Source: an uncultured Anaerolineales bacterium
GTDB lineage: Bacteria > Chloroflexota > Anaerolineae > Anaerolineales > UBA6663
DNA: 52,007 nucleotides
NCBI GenBank assembly: GCA_937952305.1
Contig: CALFZO010000045.1
Coordinates: forward strand, 1-52,007
Direction of reading: 5' to 3'
The notes under the pieces were generated by a model that searched no databases, had not been told where the DNA came from, and was given only the letters and a program-made list of their open reading frames with translations. Positions 51,366 through 52,007 of this stretch are shown here, one piece after another (position 1 is the stretch's first letter; each line of letters starts with the position of its first letter). Made by a program: the position numbers and the translations under genes.

Positions 51366-52007
51366 GCCGCCGGGAAGAACTCAAGCAGGAGCTGGCTGTG
51401 GGCGTGCTGCGCGGGGAAGCGCCGCGGGTCGTCGAACTTACGCGGGAGGGTCTCGCGCTCGGCCTGACGCCTGACGAAATCCTCTGGCAGGCGCTCATCC
51501 CCGGACTGGAGGAGGTCGGGCGGCGGTTTGAAACCGGCGAGTTCTTCGTGCCGGAGATGCTGATTGCGGCGCGCGCGATGCAGGGCGCGCTGAACATTGT
51601 CAAGCCTCTCATGCTGCAGGCCGGGAATGCGAAGAGTCTGGGCAAGTGTGTCATGGGGACCATCAAGGGGGACATGCACGATATCGGCAAGAACCTGTGC
51701 AACATCATGCTCGAGGGCGCCGGATTCCAGGTGATTGACATCGGCGTCAACGCTGCCCCGGCCAAGTTCGTGGCCGCCGTCCAGGAGCATCGGCCTGGCC
51801 TGGTGGGTCTGTCGGCCTTTCTCACCACGACCATGCCGATGTTCAAGGTCACCATCCAGGCCTTGGAGGCAGCCGGCCTTCGGGACGGTCTCAAGATCAT
51901 GGTTGGGGGTGCGCCGGTGACCCAGGAGTATGCGGACAAGTCCGGGGCGGATGGGTATGCGCGCGACGCCAGCAAGACCGTAAGCTTGGCGAAGCAGCTG
52001 CTAGGGG
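51362..52007 (+). CDS. Corrinoid methyltransferase protein, copy 2 (3' end cut by window)
   Basis: At least 215 residues and still open at the window edge; the family length of about 215-220 means it is nearly complete. Cap helices contain VGRRFETGEFFVPEMLIAARAM; the B12 domain contains GTIKGDMHDIGKNL with cobalt-ligand His106, then VIDIGVNAAPAKFV, VGLSAFLTTTM and MVGGAPVTQEYADKSGADGYA. It is a clear paralogue of copy 1. ATGA overlap couples it to the upstream URO-D gene. More of the cluster probably lies beyond the window. Confidence 0.93.
   Translation, partial: MSRREELKQELAVGVLRGEAPRVVELTREGLALGLTPDEILWQALIPGLEEVGRRFETGEFFVPEMLIAARAMQGALNIVKPLMLQAGNAKSLGKCVMGTIKGDMHDIGKNLCNIMLEGAGFQVIDIGVNAAPAKFVAAVQEHRPGLVGLSAFLTTTMPMFKVTIQALEAAGLRDGLKIMVGGAPVTQEYADKSGADGYARDASKTVSLAKQLLG

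Overview
The window is GC-rich (roughly two thirds G+C by eye) and looks like a chromosomal contig of a Chloroflexota-type bacterium, probably Anaerolineae-like. This is an inference from family content: Ser/Thr kinases with beta-propeller tails, a deazaflavin-type nitroreductase, CcpA/LacI-style sugar control, several URO-D/corrinoid methyltransferase genes and sugar ABC transporters. No rRNA, complete tRNA, CRISPR array or insertion sequence was found.

Region 1 (1-10634) begins with a terminator from an upstream gene. It then holds a HEPN-like protein, a frameshifted macro-like gene, a small membrane protein, and three large NTPases of nucleic-acid metabolism: a UPF1/DNA2-like helicase and a UvrD-like helicase in one operon, then a SWIM-SNF2 ATPase. 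A 3'-truncated SAM-methyltransferase relic lies between the last two. The mix of intact repair or defence-type genes and relics suggests an accessory island. Region 2 (10861-18227) has two divergent membrane-anchored Ser/Thr kinases with propeller-like C-termini, followed by two unknown multi-pass membrane proteins. Region 3 (18354-20684) pairs a heme-copper-oxidase-like membrane protein and a frameshifted small membrane ORF with a divergent, apparently leaderless Crp/Fnr regulator; a 14-bp palindrome lies between them.

Region 4 (20969-27610) is a LacI-family regulator with a clear sigma70 promoter and the palindrome CCAAAACGTTTTGG beside its own start. The palindrome recurs before a translationally coupled operon of GH63/GH37-like hydrolase, GT4 glycosyltransferase, trehalose-6-phosphate synthase and trehalose-6-phosphatase, i.e. 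trehalose or a related compatible solute. Region 5 (27698-33509, minus strand) is a four-gene unit (Na+/H+ antiporter, ClC channel, DUF4177-like protein, F420-type nitroreductase) and a TauE/SafE permease. Between them is a gene-poor stretch with a 13-bp tandem/inverted repeat and a third copy of the LacI palindrome, in front of what looks like a vestigial lacI start. Region 6 (34130-37827) holds a tRNA-dihydrouridine synthase, an unknown protein translationally coupled to an acyltransferase-3 protein, and a DinB/ClbS-like protein.

Region 7 (38085-52007, running off the end) is the most striking part. A FadR-type GntR regulator with a textbook promoter heads a co-directional catabolic cluster: class III aminotransferase (GSA-AM-like), MBL-fold protein, lipoprotein-dependent sugar-type ABC importer, URO-D-like protein without the zinc motif, SDR oxidoreductase, M81/MlrC metallohydrolase, and two successive pairs of URO-D methyltransferase plus corrinoid protein. 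I read it as a system that imports a methylated or methoxylated organic solute, removes methyl groups through two corrinoid shuttles, and oxidises, transaminates or hydrolyses the remaining skeleton. The substrate is unknown.
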